Assembly (NCBI GenBank): GCA_964397565.1
Contig: CAYNJC010000018.1
Coordinates: 23,135 to 87,134 of the forward strand
DNA from: JAPLST01 sp964397565
GTDB lineage: Bacteria > Auribacterota > UBA3054 > JAPLST01
Direction of reading: 5' to 3'
Length of the DNA: 64,000 nucleotides
Made by a program: the position numbers and the translations under genes. Below the pieces are notes generated by a model. It was not told the DNA's origin and did not search any database. It saw only the letters and a program-made list of their open reading frames with translations. Numbering within the stretch: the stretch's first letter is position 1; each line of letters opens with the position of its first letter. Shown in pieces: positions 49,850 through 59,073 of the stretch.

Positions 49850-49855
49850 TATACT
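49850..49855 (+). promoter_or_regulatory. -10 box upstream of the URO-D-like gene
   Basis: TATACT lies 77 bp before ATG 49932. No good -35 is found at 17 bp, so support is partial. Confidence 0.35.
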
Positions 49856-49931
49856 GTGGCGGCTTTATGCAACACTTTGTCAACCAAGTAACTAGTCCGT
49901 CAAGGACGAATAACGACATGGGAGAACAAGT

Positions 49932-51167
49932 ATGCTGAATATGAAGGATGTAGCAATTGTGCGCCAACTGGCCGCGTGCGTGGCGGAAATTGCCGCGTTG
50001 CCGGTGCAGGAAGAAAAGCGGGCGCTGTGGCGCAAGCTTAATGCGCGGCAACCGGCACGAGCCATGGTGATGATCGACCAGGTATGCTGGAACGAGATGC
50101 ACATCGGTGATGAACTCACCTTGCAGTGCGCTGACCAGGAGTGCCGCCGGCACGAGGAGCACCTCCGGCGCACGCTCTACCAGTGGCGGCATTTCCCCGT
50201 GGACATGGTGGTCGAATCCTTCGTGCGGGTACCCAAGGCGATCAGCAACAGCGGCTTCGGCATCAGCGTGCATGAGGAGACCGCCGTGAGCGATCCGACC
50301 AGCGAGGTCGTGGGCCACAAGTTCGAGAACCAGTTTCAGACCGACGCCGATCTGGAGAAAATTCGTACGCCGCGGATCAGCCACAACCCGGCCGAGACCG
50401 AACGCCGCCTGGCCGTCGCCCACGAACTCTTCGACGGCCTGCTGGATGTGCGCCCGTGGGGCTTCGATCCCTATCTGTCCCTGTGGGATCCCATCGCGAC
50501 GTGGATGGGGGTTGAGAATGCGCTGTATGCCTTGGTGGACAGGCCCGACTTCATGCACCGCCTGCTGACCCGCATGACGGACGGCCACCTGAACCTGCTC
50601 GATCAGTTGGAGCAACAAGGGCTGCTGTGTGAACCCCAGAGTCTGATCCACTGTACGGGTGCTTATACGGACGAGCTACCCGCCCCGGGCTACAACCCGC
50701 AGACGCCCCGCACGAAGGATCTCTGGATGTTCGGTCTGGCCCAGATGCTCTCCACCGTCTCGCCCGCCATGTTCAAGGAATTCGAAGTGGACTACACCCG
50801 CCGCATCTGCGCGCGCTTCGGCATGGTCTACTACGGCTGTTGCGATCCTCTCGACCGCAAAATGGCCGAGGTGCGCATGATCCCGAACGTGCGCAAGGTC
50901 TCGATGAGCCCGTGGGTCAACGAAGAACGCGGCGCAGCCGAGATCGGCGGCGACTTCGTCTACTCCCGCAAGCCCAGCCCGGCCTTGGTAGCGATGGACC
51001 ACTGCAGCACGGACCAGATCCACGCGGACCTGCTTGCGACGCGCAAGATCTGCGAGAAACACGGCTGTCCGCTGGAGTTTATCTTGAAGGACATCAGCAC
51101 GGTGCGTTATGAGCCGCAGCGCCTTTCCGAGTGGGCGCGCATCGCCATGCAGGTCGTGGGCGGCTGA
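49932..51167 (+). CDS. uroporphyrinogen decarboxylase-like (URO-D fold) protein
   Basis: A 411-residue protein of the URO-D/MtaA-type TIM-barrel superfamily: WGFDPYLSLWDPIATWMG, DHCSTDQIHADLLATRKICE and the YYGCCDPLDRKM segment, which may give Cys and His ligands for zinc or substrate. Members in anaerobes often act as corrinoid-dependent methyltransferase components rather than haem enzymes. It starts at ATG 49932, after GGGAG. It stands alone, not beside haem genes, so the haem enzyme is unlikely. Confidence 0.75.
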   Translation: MLNMKDVAIVRQLAACVAEIAALPVQEEKRALWRKLNARQPARAMVMIDQVCWNEMHIGDELTLQCADQECRRHEEHLRRTLYQWRHFPVDMVVESFVRVPKAISNSGFGISVHEETAVSDPTSEVVGHKFENQFQTDADLEKIRTPRISHNPAETERRLAVAHELFDGLLDVRPWGFDPYLSLWDPIATWMGVENALYALVDRPDFMHRLLTRMTDGHLNLLDQLEQQGLLCEPQSLIHCTGAYTDELPAPGYNPQTPRTKDLWMFGLAQMLSTVSPAMFKEFEVDYTRRICARFGMVYYGCCDPLDRKMAEVRMIPNVRKVSMSPWVNEERGAAEIGGDFVYSRKPSPALVAMDHCSTDQIHADLLATRKICEKHGCPLEFILKDISTVRYEPQRLSEWARIAMQVVGG

Positions 51168-51201
51168 CGTACTACTCAGTGCATGCAGTACTTGACAAAA
51201 G

Positions 51202-51320
51202 GTTAGAGATTTGTTGGCATTCCAATTGTGGCCGCGGGCGCTGACCGCGGCTGCAGAAGCCGCCCTCGCCGCGGGCGGCTACAAGGATGCCGCAAAGTAG
51301 AACGCGCACTCACTGGTAGT
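51202..51320 (+). repeat. TIR-bearing short dispersed element, copy 4 (degenerate ends)
   Basis: The core from TTGTGGCCGCGGGCGCTGACC to GCGGGCGGCTACAAGGATGC is well conserved. The right end reads AACGCGCACTCACTGGTAG; the left TIR is eroded. It lies between the URO-D-like gene and the Nramp gene. Confidence 0.75.
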
Positions 51321-51405
51321 TACCATGCAGATTAGATGCAGACCTCATCAGTAACTAGGTAGGCGGCGACGTGGCGCCGCGCGCACATGCATATTTACGG
51401 AACCG

Positions 51406-52674
51406 ATGTTTGACTTTTTACGCAACATAGACCGCAAGGATTACAAACCGCACTTTGGCGGTTTGGACATCTTGAAGTTTGTGGGGCCAGGCTTGCTGGT
51501 CACTGTTGGTTTTATTGACCCGGGCAATTGGGCATCGAACTTGGCGGCCGGTGCGGACTACGGCTATGCCCTGCTGTGGATGGTTACCCTCTCGACCATC
51601 ATGCTCGTCGTCTTGCAGCACAATGTGGCCCATTTGGGCATTGCCACCGGTCTTTGTCTTTCTGAGGCAGCGGCTATTTATCTCAAGCCACGCTACTCCG
51701 CCGTGCTCCTGTCCTCCGCCATGCTTGCCTCGATTTCGACGTCGCTGGCCGAGATCTTGGGCGGCGCGATTGCCCTGCACATGTTGTGGGGCATCCCCAT
51801 CCGAGTCGGGGCGCTGTTGGTGACCGTGTTCGTGATGATCATGCTCTATACCAACTCGTATAGAAAGATTGAAAAATGGATCATTGCGCTTGTGTCCGTC
51901 ATTGGCTTGGCGTTCCTCTATGAGCTTTCTTTGGTGAATATCGAGTGGAGCCGCGCCATGGTCGGCTGGGTTACCCCGTCGTTTCCCAAAGGCTCCATGC
52001 TGGTGATCATGAGCGTGTTAGGCGCGGTCGTGATGCCGCACAACTTGTTTTTGCACTCTGAGATCATTCAAAGCCGCCAGTGGAATCGGCAGGACGCCGC
52101 CGTCATCAAGAAGCAGCTAAAGTATGAGTTTCTTGACACCTTGTTTTCCATGATCATTGGTTGGGCCATTAATAGTGCCATGATTCTTTTGGCGGCGGCC
52201 ACGTTTTTCCAGACGCGGACGCCCGTGTCCGAACTGGAGCAGGCCAACGTGCTGTTGGCGCCGTTGCTCGGCCAGCATGCCGCGCTGGTCTTTGCGCTGG
52301 CCCTGCTGTTGGCTGGCATCGCGTCCACGATTACGTCGGGCATGGCGGCCGGCAGCATTTTTGCCGGTATGTTCAAGGAACCCTACGACATTAAGGACAA
52401 TCATTCCCGTTTGGGCGTCGCGCTCTCGCTCGTGCTGGCGTTGGGTATTGTGTTTCTGATAACGCATACATTTCAAGGCCTGCTCGTATCACAGATGATG
52501 CTCAGTGTGCAACTGCCCTTCACCATATTTCTACAGGTTTCCCTGACTTCGTCTGCAAAAGTCATGGGCCGCTATAAAAACTCTCTGTTTACCAAAGTGA
52601 CGCTATACAGTATTGGCGGCATCGTCACCTTACTCAATATCGCACTAGTGATAAGTTTGTTCCAGCACGCATGA
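51406..52674 (+). CDS. Nramp/MntH family divalent metal transporter
   Basis: A 422-residue protein with about 11 membrane helices. The metal-binding motifs are intact: DPGN (Asp38 to Asn41) in helix 1 and MPHN (Met210 to Asn213) in helix 6, the latter in VVMPHNLFLHS. Both match manganese/iron transporters, proton-coupled import of Mn2+, Fe2+ or similar. The N-terminal sequence RNIDRKDYKPHFGGLD is longer than in many MntH proteins. No metal riboswitch was recognised upstream; that region is largely a dispersed repeat copy. Confidence 0.92.
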   Translation: MFDFLRNIDRKDYKPHFGGLDILKFVGPGLLVTVGFIDPGNWASNLAAGADYGYALLWMVTLSTIMLVVLQHNVAHLGIATGLCLSEAAAIYLKPRYSAVLLSSAMLASISTSLAEILGGAIALHMLWGIPIRVGALLVTVFVMIMLYTNSYRKIEKWIIALVSVIGLAFLYELSLVNIEWSRAMVGWVTPSFPKGSMLVIMSVLGAVVMPHNLFLHSEIIQSRQWNRQDAAVIKKQLKYEFLDTLFSMIIGWAINSAMILLAAATFFQTRTPVSELEQANVLLAPLLGQHAALVFALALLLAGIASTITSGMAAGSIFAGMFKEPYDIKDNHSRLGVALSLVLALGIVFLITHTFQGLLVSQMMLSVQLPFTIFLQVSLTSSAKVMGRYKNSLFTKVTLYSIGGIVTLLNIALVISLFQHA

Positions 52675-52835
52675 CATTCTGCCCGCGTATTGTCCCGCGA
52701 ATAACATGGCGAACCTTACTGTCCTCTTTTGGATTATCATGCCAGTCCTGTTCCTGAGTTCTGCGGTCGCGCAGCGGCAGCATGCAAGGATTGCGCACTA
52801 TGCTATCCTGGCCGCAGCGGTTTTGCATTGACACC

Positions 52836-53543
52836 ATGAGATTTTCCATTATCATTCCGGCGCGCAATGAGAGCGCCCGCATCGGCGCGTGCCTGGTTGC
52901 GATCGCGGCGGCCGCCGCGGCGTATCCCGGCCAGGTCGAGGTCATTGTCGTGCTCAATCGTTGCACGGACGCGACCGAAGCCATTGCCGCGCAGCAGGGT
53001 GCGACCATTGTCCATGATGACCGGCGCAATCTCGCCATGATTCGCAATAGCGGTGCGCGCCACGCCCGCGGCGACATCCTCGTGACGATTGACGCCGACA
53101 GCAGCATGTCGTCGAATATGTTGATGGAGATTGACCGTACATTGGCGTCTGGCCGCTATATTGGCGGCGGCGTGCCGATCGTGCCCGAACGTTTTTCCGT
53201 GGGCATTGTGCTCACTGGCCTGCTGATCTTGAGTTTGCTGCCGTGGGGCATGTCTGCCGGCTTGTTCTGGTGCTATCGCCGTGATTTCGAGGCGATCGGC
53301 GGGTTCAATGAGCAGTGGCGCATCGCCGAAGATGTTGACTTTGCCAGACGGCTGAAGGCGCACGGCCGCGCGCTGCACAAGCGCTTTGGCACCTTGTGGC
53401 GCACGCGCCTCACCACCTCATGCCGCAAATTTGACCGCTTCGGTGATTGGTTTCTGATCGTACGCCCGCGGATATTGTGGCGCGCGCTGCACGGCATTGA
53501 TGACGGCCTCGGCGACACGATGTTTTATGATTTCACACGCTGA
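52836..53543 (+). CDS. glycosyltransferase family 2
   Basis: A 235-residue GT-A enzyme with RFSIIIPARNESARIG, the donor-binding VLNRCTDATE, a D-x-D-like metal site (TIDADSSMS) and GGFNEQWRIAEDVDFARRLK. One hydrophobic segment (about 125-148) may insert in the membrane. The start at 52836 is the first ATG in a proper GT-A frame. It probably adds a sugar to lipid or polysaccharide. Neighbours give no pathway; the next gene is a membrane protein of unknown function 13 bp downstream. Confidence 0.85.
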   Translation: MRFSIIIPARNESARIGACLVAIAAAAAAYPGQVEVIVVLNRCTDATEAIAAQQGATIVHDDRRNLAMIRNSGARHARGDILVTIDADSSMSSNMLMEIDRTLASGRYIGGGVPIVPERFSVGIVLTGLLILSLLPWGMSAGLFWCYRRDFEAIGGFNEQWRIAEDVDFARRLKAHGRALHKRFGTLWRTRLTTSCRKFDRFGDWFLIVRPRILWRALHGIDDGLGDTMFYDFTR

Positions 53544-53556
53544 AGGGCGGAACACC

Positions 53557-54672
53557 ATGACGATTTCAGATTTGTCCTGCACCGTGAAGCTCGACAGTGG
53601 CCGTGCGGCAGTCGACGCTGCGCAGGAAACGCTCGGGATGATTGGCACGTTGCTCGCCAGCGCCTTTGCGCGCACTAGCCGCAGTAAGTTGGTAATGCAA
53701 ACGGTGCAGTCCGGGACCCTGCTCGCCACCGTAACGTCACCGAGCATGCATGCCACCCTGCGGGCTGAAATCGGCATGACCATCCAGCAGCAGCGCGATG
53801 AAGAGGTTCATTACCGCGCGCTCACCGTGACGGCGGATCATGAAGTGCTTGCGCTGAATCGCGCGGTAAACGTTGAGCACGAACTGCGTTTTTGGTTCGC
53901 CGGCGCGGGGATTATTGCCGGCGGTGCTCTCTTTTGGTGTGCGGACTACCTCATCACGCGGCTTACGGGCTGGCACATTTGGCCCATGCGTGCCATTGCC
54001 ATGATCATTCTTGGCGGCAGCGCTGCGGGCGCTGGCGTGGGCAATTGGTTGGGGTATCGGTACTATGAACGCAAGGCCGCGCGCACGCAGGATGACCAAC
54101 GCGGCACGGCCGATGTAGATGAGTGGCAGGCACTGTGCGCGCGTGTGCAAGCAATGCTCACGGCGCGGCATGTGGCGGCAGCGCCTGCGGCATCTAGGGG
54201 ACAGGCCGTGCCGGCGCAACACGCCGCGCAGCAGGCCGCGCCAGCGCAGCATGTGCTGGATCTGTGCCAGGGGCGTGTGCCAGAGCCAACCGACAGTCTG
54301 CGCGCAACGCCGCAATTTCTGCGTGTCCGTGCAGCTATCGCACACAGCCAGCAAGCAAAGACGGCCATTATGATTGGCAATCGTCGCGCGCACACGACGG
54401 TCCTGTGCACTCATTTTGAAACCTGCACTGGCTTGGCCGTGCCGGCCAGCGCACTAACACCACGGCAGCGCGAGCGGTTATTCGCGCTCATCCACAGCAT
54501 CGCACCGCAGACCGATTGCTCCCAACTTGACGCCCTGCAGCCCGGCCAAGATCTGCAAGTGTTGGTCAAGGCGTCCGCCGATGCGCTGGCCTGTATGATT
54601 CTGGCGATTCAGCATCGCGTCTTCGATGTGCCAGCCGATGCGGTGATGCCCATTGCCGCCCACGGCGTATGA
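53557..54672 (+). CDS. hypothetical protein with paired membrane helices
   Basis: A 371-residue protein. Residues 1-95 are mixed alpha/beta, about 100-170 carry two membrane helices (LRFWFAGAGIIAGGALFWC, MRAIAMIILGGSAAGAGVG), and the C-terminal part is soluble and Ala-rich (QAVPAQHAAQQAAPAQHV). No domain is recognised. It directly follows the GT2 and probably shares its transcript. Its end lies 107 bp before pyrR, which has its own promoter. Confidence 0.7.
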   Translation: MTISDLSCTVKLDSGRAAVDAAQETLGMIGTLLASAFARTSRSKLVMQTVQSGTLLATVTSPSMHATLRAEIGMTIQQQRDEEVHYRALTVTADHEVLALNRAVNVEHELRFWFAGAGIIAGGALFWCADYLITRLTGWHIWPMRAIAMIILGGSAAGAGVGNWLGYRYYERKAARTQDDQRGTADVDEWQALCARVQAMLTARHVAAAPAASRGQAVPAQHAAQQAAPAQHVLDLCQGRVPEPTDSLRATPQFLRVRAAIAHSQQAKTAIMIGNRRAHTTVLCTHFETCTGLAVPASALTPRQRERLFALIHSIAPQTDCSQLDALQPGQDLQVLVKASADALACMILAIQHRVFDVPADAVMPIAAHGV

Positions 54673-54718
54673 AACTTCTGCTCCAAAGAGATAGGCAGAA
54701 CGTGTCGTGCCGCGGCGG

Positions 54719-54747
54719 TTGACTTCCCAGTGCTTGTATGCTATACT
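54719..54747 (+). promoter_or_regulatory. promoter of the pyr operon
   Basis: TTGACT (54719-54724), 17 bp, TATACT (54742-54747). The predicted start (about 54754) leaves only about 25 nt before the pyrR ATG. Short inverted arms GGTTGAC / GTCAACC flank the promoter. Confidence 0.75.
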
Positions 54748-54778
54748 TTGTCAACCTCAAGATAAGGTAGATGGACTC

Positions 54779-55330
54779 ATGGCTGAACGCATAGCAAGCG
54801 CCCCTGATATCGCCGCACGCCTGGATGCGCTTGCTGAGGCTATTTTGCTGGATTGCACCGCCCTTGAGCAGGCCTATTTGATCGGGATTCAGCGCCGCGG
54901 GGTGCAACTGGCGCAACGCCTGGCGCAGCGAATTATGGCGTGCACGTCAGTGACGGTCCCGCTGGGGGTGCTGGATATCACGTTTTATCGCGATGACCTT
55001 TCCCAGATTTCGCAGCAACCGGTCGTGCACAACACCGATATTCGCCTGGCCCTTGACGGCAAAGTCATTTATTTGGTGGATGATGTGGTCTACAGCGGCC
55101 GCACGATCCGGGCTGCGCTCGATGCGCTGGCGGATTACGGGCGGCCGCGGATAGTGCGTCTGGTGGCGCTGGTGGATCGCGGCTGGCGCGAGCTGCCGAT
55201 TCAGCCGGATTTCGTGGCGTGGAAAGTCGCGACGCTGCGCACCGATGTGATCCATGTCAAAGTGCGCGAACTCGACGGCGAAGACGCCATTGACCGGGCC
55301 AGTCAGGCCGATCATGCCCAACCTGTGTAA
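54779..55330 (+). CDS. pyrR: PyrR-type uracil phosphoribosyltransferase/regulator
   Basis: A 183-residue protein of the PyrR family, with the PRPP-binding loop VIYLVDDVVYSGRTIRAAL and YLIGIQRRGVQLAQRLAQR. In Firmicutes PyrR binds UMP and the pyr mRNA to cause attenuation. The leader here is far too short for that, so it may act only as uracil phosphoribosyltransferase or regulate translation. AAGGTAG before ATG 54779 is a plausible ribosome site. It is first in pyrR-pyrB-pyrC. Confidence 0.92.
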   Translation: MAERIASAPDIAARLDALAEAILLDCTALEQAYLIGIQRRGVQLAQRLAQRIMACTSVTVPLGVLDITFYRDDLSQISQQPVVHNTDIRLALDGKVIYLVDDVVYSGRTIRAALDALADYGRPRIVRLVALVDRGWRELPIQPDFVAWKVATLRTDVIHVKVRELDGEDAIDRASQADHAQPV

Positions 55331-55350
55331 CCCAATGACCAACGCGCGGC

Positions 55351-56298
55351 ATGGCCTGGGATAAAAAAGATTTGCTGGGGCTCGAGTATCTGAGCGCAGA
55401 AGAGATTCTGACGGTGCTCGACACTGCCCGTGCGTTCTCGGAAGTCAGCACGCGCGCGATCAAGAAAGTGCCGGCCCTGCGCGGCAAGACGGTCGTCAAT
55501 TTGTTTTACGAAGCCAGCACGCGCACGCGCGCGTCGTTCGAGTTGGCCGAGAAGCGCCTCAGCGCCGACATCATCAACATGGATGTTTCGACCTCGAGTG
55601 TGACCAAGGGCGAGACGTTGCTGGATACCGTCCGCAATTTGTGCGCCTATAACATTGACGTGATTGTGATCCGGCATGCCATGTCGGGCGCGCCGATTTA
55701 TCTGGCGCGCAACATCGCGTGCAGCGTGGTGAACGCAGGCGACGGCATGCATGAACATCCGACCCAGGCCCTGCTCGATATTTACACCTTACGCGAGAAG
55801 CTGGGCGACTTGCGCGGCCGGCGGATTGTGATCGTCGGCGACATTGCCCACAGCCGCGTCGCGCGCTCGAACATTTGGGGGCTGACCAAGCTGGGCGCGC
55901 AGGTGACGGTGGTCGGCCCGACCACCTTGATGCCACGCGAGATCGAGCAGATGGGCGTGCGCGTGCACCATAACTTGGACGAGGCCTTGCGCGGCGCCGA
56001 CGCGGTCAACATGTTGCGCATTCAGCGCGAGCGCGAGAAACTGACGCTGTTCCCGTCCTTGCGCGAATACGCCATCTTGTTTGGTCTAAATCGCGCGCGA
56101 ATGCAAGCCCTGCCGGATACGTTGCTTGTGATGCATCCCGGGCCGATCAATCGCGGGGTTGAGCTGTCGGGCTCGATCGCCGACGGCCCCAACAGTGTGA
56201 TTCTCGAGCAGGTCACCAACAGCTTGGCGGTGCGCATGGCCGTTTTGTTCTTGGTGACCGGCGGCACGTCCCTTCACCCTGAACATATGAGCGCATGA
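55351..56298 (+). CDS. pyrB: aspartate carbamoyltransferase catalytic subunit
   Basis: A 315-residue ATCase. The carbamoyl-phosphate motif STRTR is in EASTRTRASFELAEKRL, and HPTQALLD and MHPGPINRGVEL are typical. It commits carbamoyl phosphate plus aspartate to pyrimidine synthesis. No regulatory pyrI subunit is nearby. Its end overlaps pyrC by 4 bp (ATGA). Confidence 0.96.
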   Translation: MAWDKKDLLGLEYLSAEEILTVLDTARAFSEVSTRAIKKVPALRGKTVVNLFYEASTRTRASFELAEKRLSADIINMDVSTSSVTKGETLLDTVRNLCAYNIDVIVIRHAMSGAPIYLARNIACSVVNAGDGMHEHPTQALLDIYTLREKLGDLRGRRIVIVGDIAHSRVARSNIWGLTKLGAQVTVVGPTTLMPREIEQMGVRVHHNLDEALRGADAVNMLRIQREREKLTLFPSLREYAILFGLNRARMQALPDTLLVMHPGPINRGVELSGSIADGPNSVILEQVTNSLAVRMAVLFLVTGGTSLHPEHMSA

Positions 56299-57590
56299 CC
56301 ACCGTCATTCGCAACGGCTATCTGATGGATCCGTCCCGGCAACTGGACGGGCACGGTTGGGTGCACATCAAGGACACGCAGATCGCCGGCGTCGGCATGG
56401 GTGAACCACCGGCGGGCTTGGCGGCCGACGAGACCATTGACGCGCGCGGCCTGGTCGTCGCGCCCGGCTTCATTGATCTGCACACGCATTTGCGCGAGCC
56501 GGGCGAGGAAAGCAAAGAGACGATTGAGAGCGGCAGTCGCGCGGCCGTGGCCGGCGGCTTCAGCACGATCGTCTGCATGCCCAACACCAAGCCGCCGATT
56601 GACCACGCCAGCCTGGTGAAATTTATCCATCTCGAAGCGCAGCGCGTCAATCTGGCCAATGTGCTGCCAGTCGGCACGGTCTCGCGCGGGCGTGACGGCC
56701 AAGAACTGGCCGACATCGGCGAGCTGGTCAACGCCGGCGTGGTTGCCATCAGCGATGACGGTGCGCCGATCATGAATTCCGGCCTGATGCGCTGCGCCCT
56801 CGAGTATGCGCGCATGTTTGGCATTCCGGTCATGGAGCACTGCGAAGACCTGCAATTGGCCAACCTGGGTGTGATGAACGAAGGCTTTTGTTCGACCAAG
56901 CTGGGTTTGCGCGGCGCGCCGACCGTCGCGGAAGACGTCATGATCGCGCGCAATCTGCTGCTGGCGGAATACACCGGCGGGCGGCTGCACCTCTGCCATC
57001 TTTCGACCGCCGGCGGCGTGCGGATGGTGCGCGATGCCAAGGCGCGCGGCGTGCAGGTGACATGTGAAGTCACGCCGCATCATGTTGTGCTGACCGACGC
57101 GGCCGTCTGCGACTACGACACGAATTTCAAAATGAACCCGCCGCTGCGCGCCGAGGCAGACCGGCTGGCGCTGATCCACGGCATCAATGACGGTACCATT
57201 GACGCCATCGCCACCGACCACGCGCCCCACTCGAGCACCAGCAAAGATGTCGAATTCGACCAAGCCACCAATGGGGTGATCGGTCTTGAAACGGCGCTGC
57301 CCGTGGTCTACACCAAGCTGGTGCGTGAAACGCACATCACCTTGGCGCGCATGATCGAGTTGCTGACCAGCGGTCCGGCGCGCGTCATCGCCCGTCCGGG
57401 CAAGGGCACCCTGGCGCCCGGCGCCGATGCCGACCTTGTCCTGCTCGATCTCGAGCGCGCGTGGACGATTGATGCCCACGCATTTTGCTCGCGCTCCTGC
57501 AATTCGCCGTTTCACGGCTGGCGCGTGTTCGGGCGCGCGGCGCGCACGATCGTCGGCGGGCAGACCAAATTTACCCAGGCAGGCGCATGA
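56295..57590 (+). CDS. pyrC: dihydroorotase
   Basis: A 431-residue type I dihydroorotase. The metal-binding HTHLREPG (His63, His65), and the catalytic Asp308 in TDHAPHSS, are intact. TVSRGRDGQELADIG and HLSTAGGVRMVR are typical of the family. It closes carbamoyl aspartate to dihydroorotate. The gene overlaps the next glycosyltransferase by 4 bp, so pyrimidine and sugar transfer genes are translated together. Confidence 0.95.
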   Translation: MTTVIRNGYLMDPSRQLDGHGWVHIKDTQIAGVGMGEPPAGLAADETIDARGLVVAPGFIDLHTHLREPGEESKETIESGSRAAVAGGFSTIVCMPNTKPPIDHASLVKFIHLEAQRVNLANVLPVGTVSRGRDGQELADIGELVNAGVVAISDDGAPIMNSGLMRCALEYARMFGIPVMEHCEDLQLANLGVMNEGFCSTKLGLRGAPTVAEDVMIARNLLLAEYTGGRLHLCHLSTAGGVRMVRDAKARGVQVTCEVTPHHVVLTDAAVCDYDTNFKMNPPLRAEADRLALIHGINDGTIDAIATDHAPHSSTSKDVEFDQATNGVIGLETALPVVYTKLVRETHITLARMIELLTSGPARVIARPGKGTLAPGADADLVLLDLERAWTIDAHAFCSRSCNSPFHGWRVFGRAARTIVGGQTKFTQAGA

Positions 57591-58330
57591 CAACATCTCC
57601 TGTGACGTATAGTGTGATCGTGCCAATGAAAGACGAGCAGGACAACGCGCGCGCCCTGGCCGATGAAATCACGGCGGCCATGCAGCGCCTGGGCGCATCG
57701 TGGGAATGTGTCTGGGTTAATGATGGCTCGACCGACAACACCGGCACCGTGCTGCGCACCCTCGCAGATGTGGACGCCCATCACCGCCTGCTCGAATTGG
57801 ACCGCAACTACGGTCAGGCGGCGGCCATGACGGTCGGCTTTGCCCACGCCCGCGGCCAGATTTTCATCACCCTTGACGGCGATGGTCAGAATGATCCGAA
57901 GGACATCCCCGTCTTGCTTGAACGGCTGGCGCGCGGCGACGTGGACATGGTCAATGGCGTGCGCGTCACCCGCCGCGACAGCCTCGTGCGCCGGCTTTCC
58001 TCGCGGATCGCGAATGCCGTACGCAATTTGTTTCTGCATGATGGCGTGACGGACACTGGCTGCGCCTTGCGCGTGTTTCGGCGGGCGTGCGTTGAGAACG
58101 TCGTCGTCTTCAAGGGCACGCATCGCTTCATCCCCGCCTTGGCGGCGATGCGCGGGTTTCGCATCACCGAGTTGCCGATCAATCATCGGCCGCGCACGCA
58201 GGGCGTCACCAAATACGGGGTCGGCAATCGCCTGTGGGTGGGCATCGCCGACTTGTACGCCATGTGCTGGATGCGCGCGCGCCTGGTCTATCCGGTCGTG
58301 CGCAGCGAATATCCGCGCCCCCACGCTTGA
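57587..58330 (+). CDS. GT2 polyprenyl-phosphate glycosyltransferase (DPM1/ArnC-like)
   Basis: A 247-residue enzyme without clear C-terminal membrane helices. TYSVIVPMKDEQDNA, VNDGSTDNT, the D-x-D region LDGDGQNDP, and GCALRVFRRA with RTQGVTKYG mark the dolichol/polyprenyl-phosphate sugar synthases. It would load a sugar onto undecaprenyl phosphate at the inner membrane for use by the GT39-type enzyme three genes on. It overlaps pyrC and is 2 bp from the VTT gene. Confidence 0.9.
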   Translation: MTTSPVTYSVIVPMKDEQDNARALADEITAAMQRLGASWECVWVNDGSTDNTGTVLRTLADVDAHHRLLELDRNYGQAAAMTVGFAHARGQIFITLDGDGQNDPKDIPVLLERLARGDVDMVNGVRVTRRDSLVRRLSSRIANAVRNLFLHDGVTDTGCALRVFRRACVENVVVFKGTHRFIPALAAMRGFRITELPINHRPRTQGVTKYGVGNRLWVGIADLYAMCWMRARLVYPVVRSEYPRPHA

Positions 58331-58332
58331 CC

Positions 58333-59073
58333 ATGACAACCGCTCCCCACGCGCCGCGCACGACCCCGGCACCGTGCGTCACCACCGCTGCTACGGCCGC
58401 CCTGGTGCCGCGCTGGCCGGTGCGCAAACTCATGCTGCTGGCACTGGTCATCGGCGTCGCCTTGGTGGTGGTCAACACGCCCGGACTGCACGCCTATGTC
58501 AGCAATCTGCAGGCATTCAAGCACGACATCCAAGCGCGGGGTGCCGCCGGGGCGCTCGGTTTTACGGTTCTGGCCGCTGCACTGATCGCGCTGGGCGTGC
58601 CGCGCTTATGGCTGTGCGTGCCGGCCGGCGGGTTGTATGGTTTTTGGCTTGGCCTGCTCTTGACGCACTGTGCCGCGCTGGGCGGCTCCTATCTGACGTT
58701 TCTCTTTATGCGGTGGGCCGGCGTGCAGTGGGCCATTCGCAAGCTGGAACGACATGCCGTGGTGCGTGCGGTGACGCGCCACCATACGCCGCTTTCCGTC
58801 TTCATGGTGCGCCAACTGCCAATCCCTGGCTTGGTGATGAACGCCGCCCTGGCGGCCAGCACCGTCACTCACCACGATTTCCTACTCGGCTCATTTTGGG
58901 GCTTCTTACCGCAGGGCATTGTCGTCACCTTGCTCGGCAGTGGCATCGGCAAGCCCAATGATCCGCGCCTGGCCAGCGCACAATTGCTGCTGGCGCTGCT
59001 GTGCGCCGTGGCGGTCGCGGCCATGATTTACCGCATTGTTCGCTCACTCAAAGCTCCTGCACTAGACGTATGA
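58333..59073 (+). CDS. TVP38/TMEM64 (VTT-domain) membrane protein
   Basis: A 246-residue membrane protein. The VTT/DedA-related region (about 45-225) includes the FMVRQLPIPGLVMNAALAAS and GSFWGFLPQGIVVTLLGSGIGK blocks typical of the TVP38 family. Related DedA/VTT proteins act in polyprenyl-phosphate recycling or lipid scrambling. Next to a polyprenyl-phosphate glycosyltransferase this is a credible job here. The last codons overlap the methyltransferase start (ATGA). Confidence 0.85.
   Translation: MTTAPHAPRTTPAPCVTTAATAALVPRWPVRKLMLLALVIGVALVVVNTPGLHAYVSNLQAFKHDIQARGAAGALGFTVLAAALIALGVPRLWLCVPAGGLYGFWLGLLLTHCAALGGSYLTFLFMRWAGVQWAIRKLERHAVVRAVTRHHTPLSVFMVRQLPIPGLVMNAALAASTVTHHDFLLGSFWGFLPQGIVVTLLGSGIGKPNDPRLASAQLLLALLCAVAVAAMIYRIVRSLKAPALDV

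Noticed and set aside
51321..51405. Manganese (yybP-ykoY) riboswitch before the Nramp gene
   Set aside because: The conserved loops of that riboswitch were not found; the region is mostly a dispersed repeat and GC-rich spacer.
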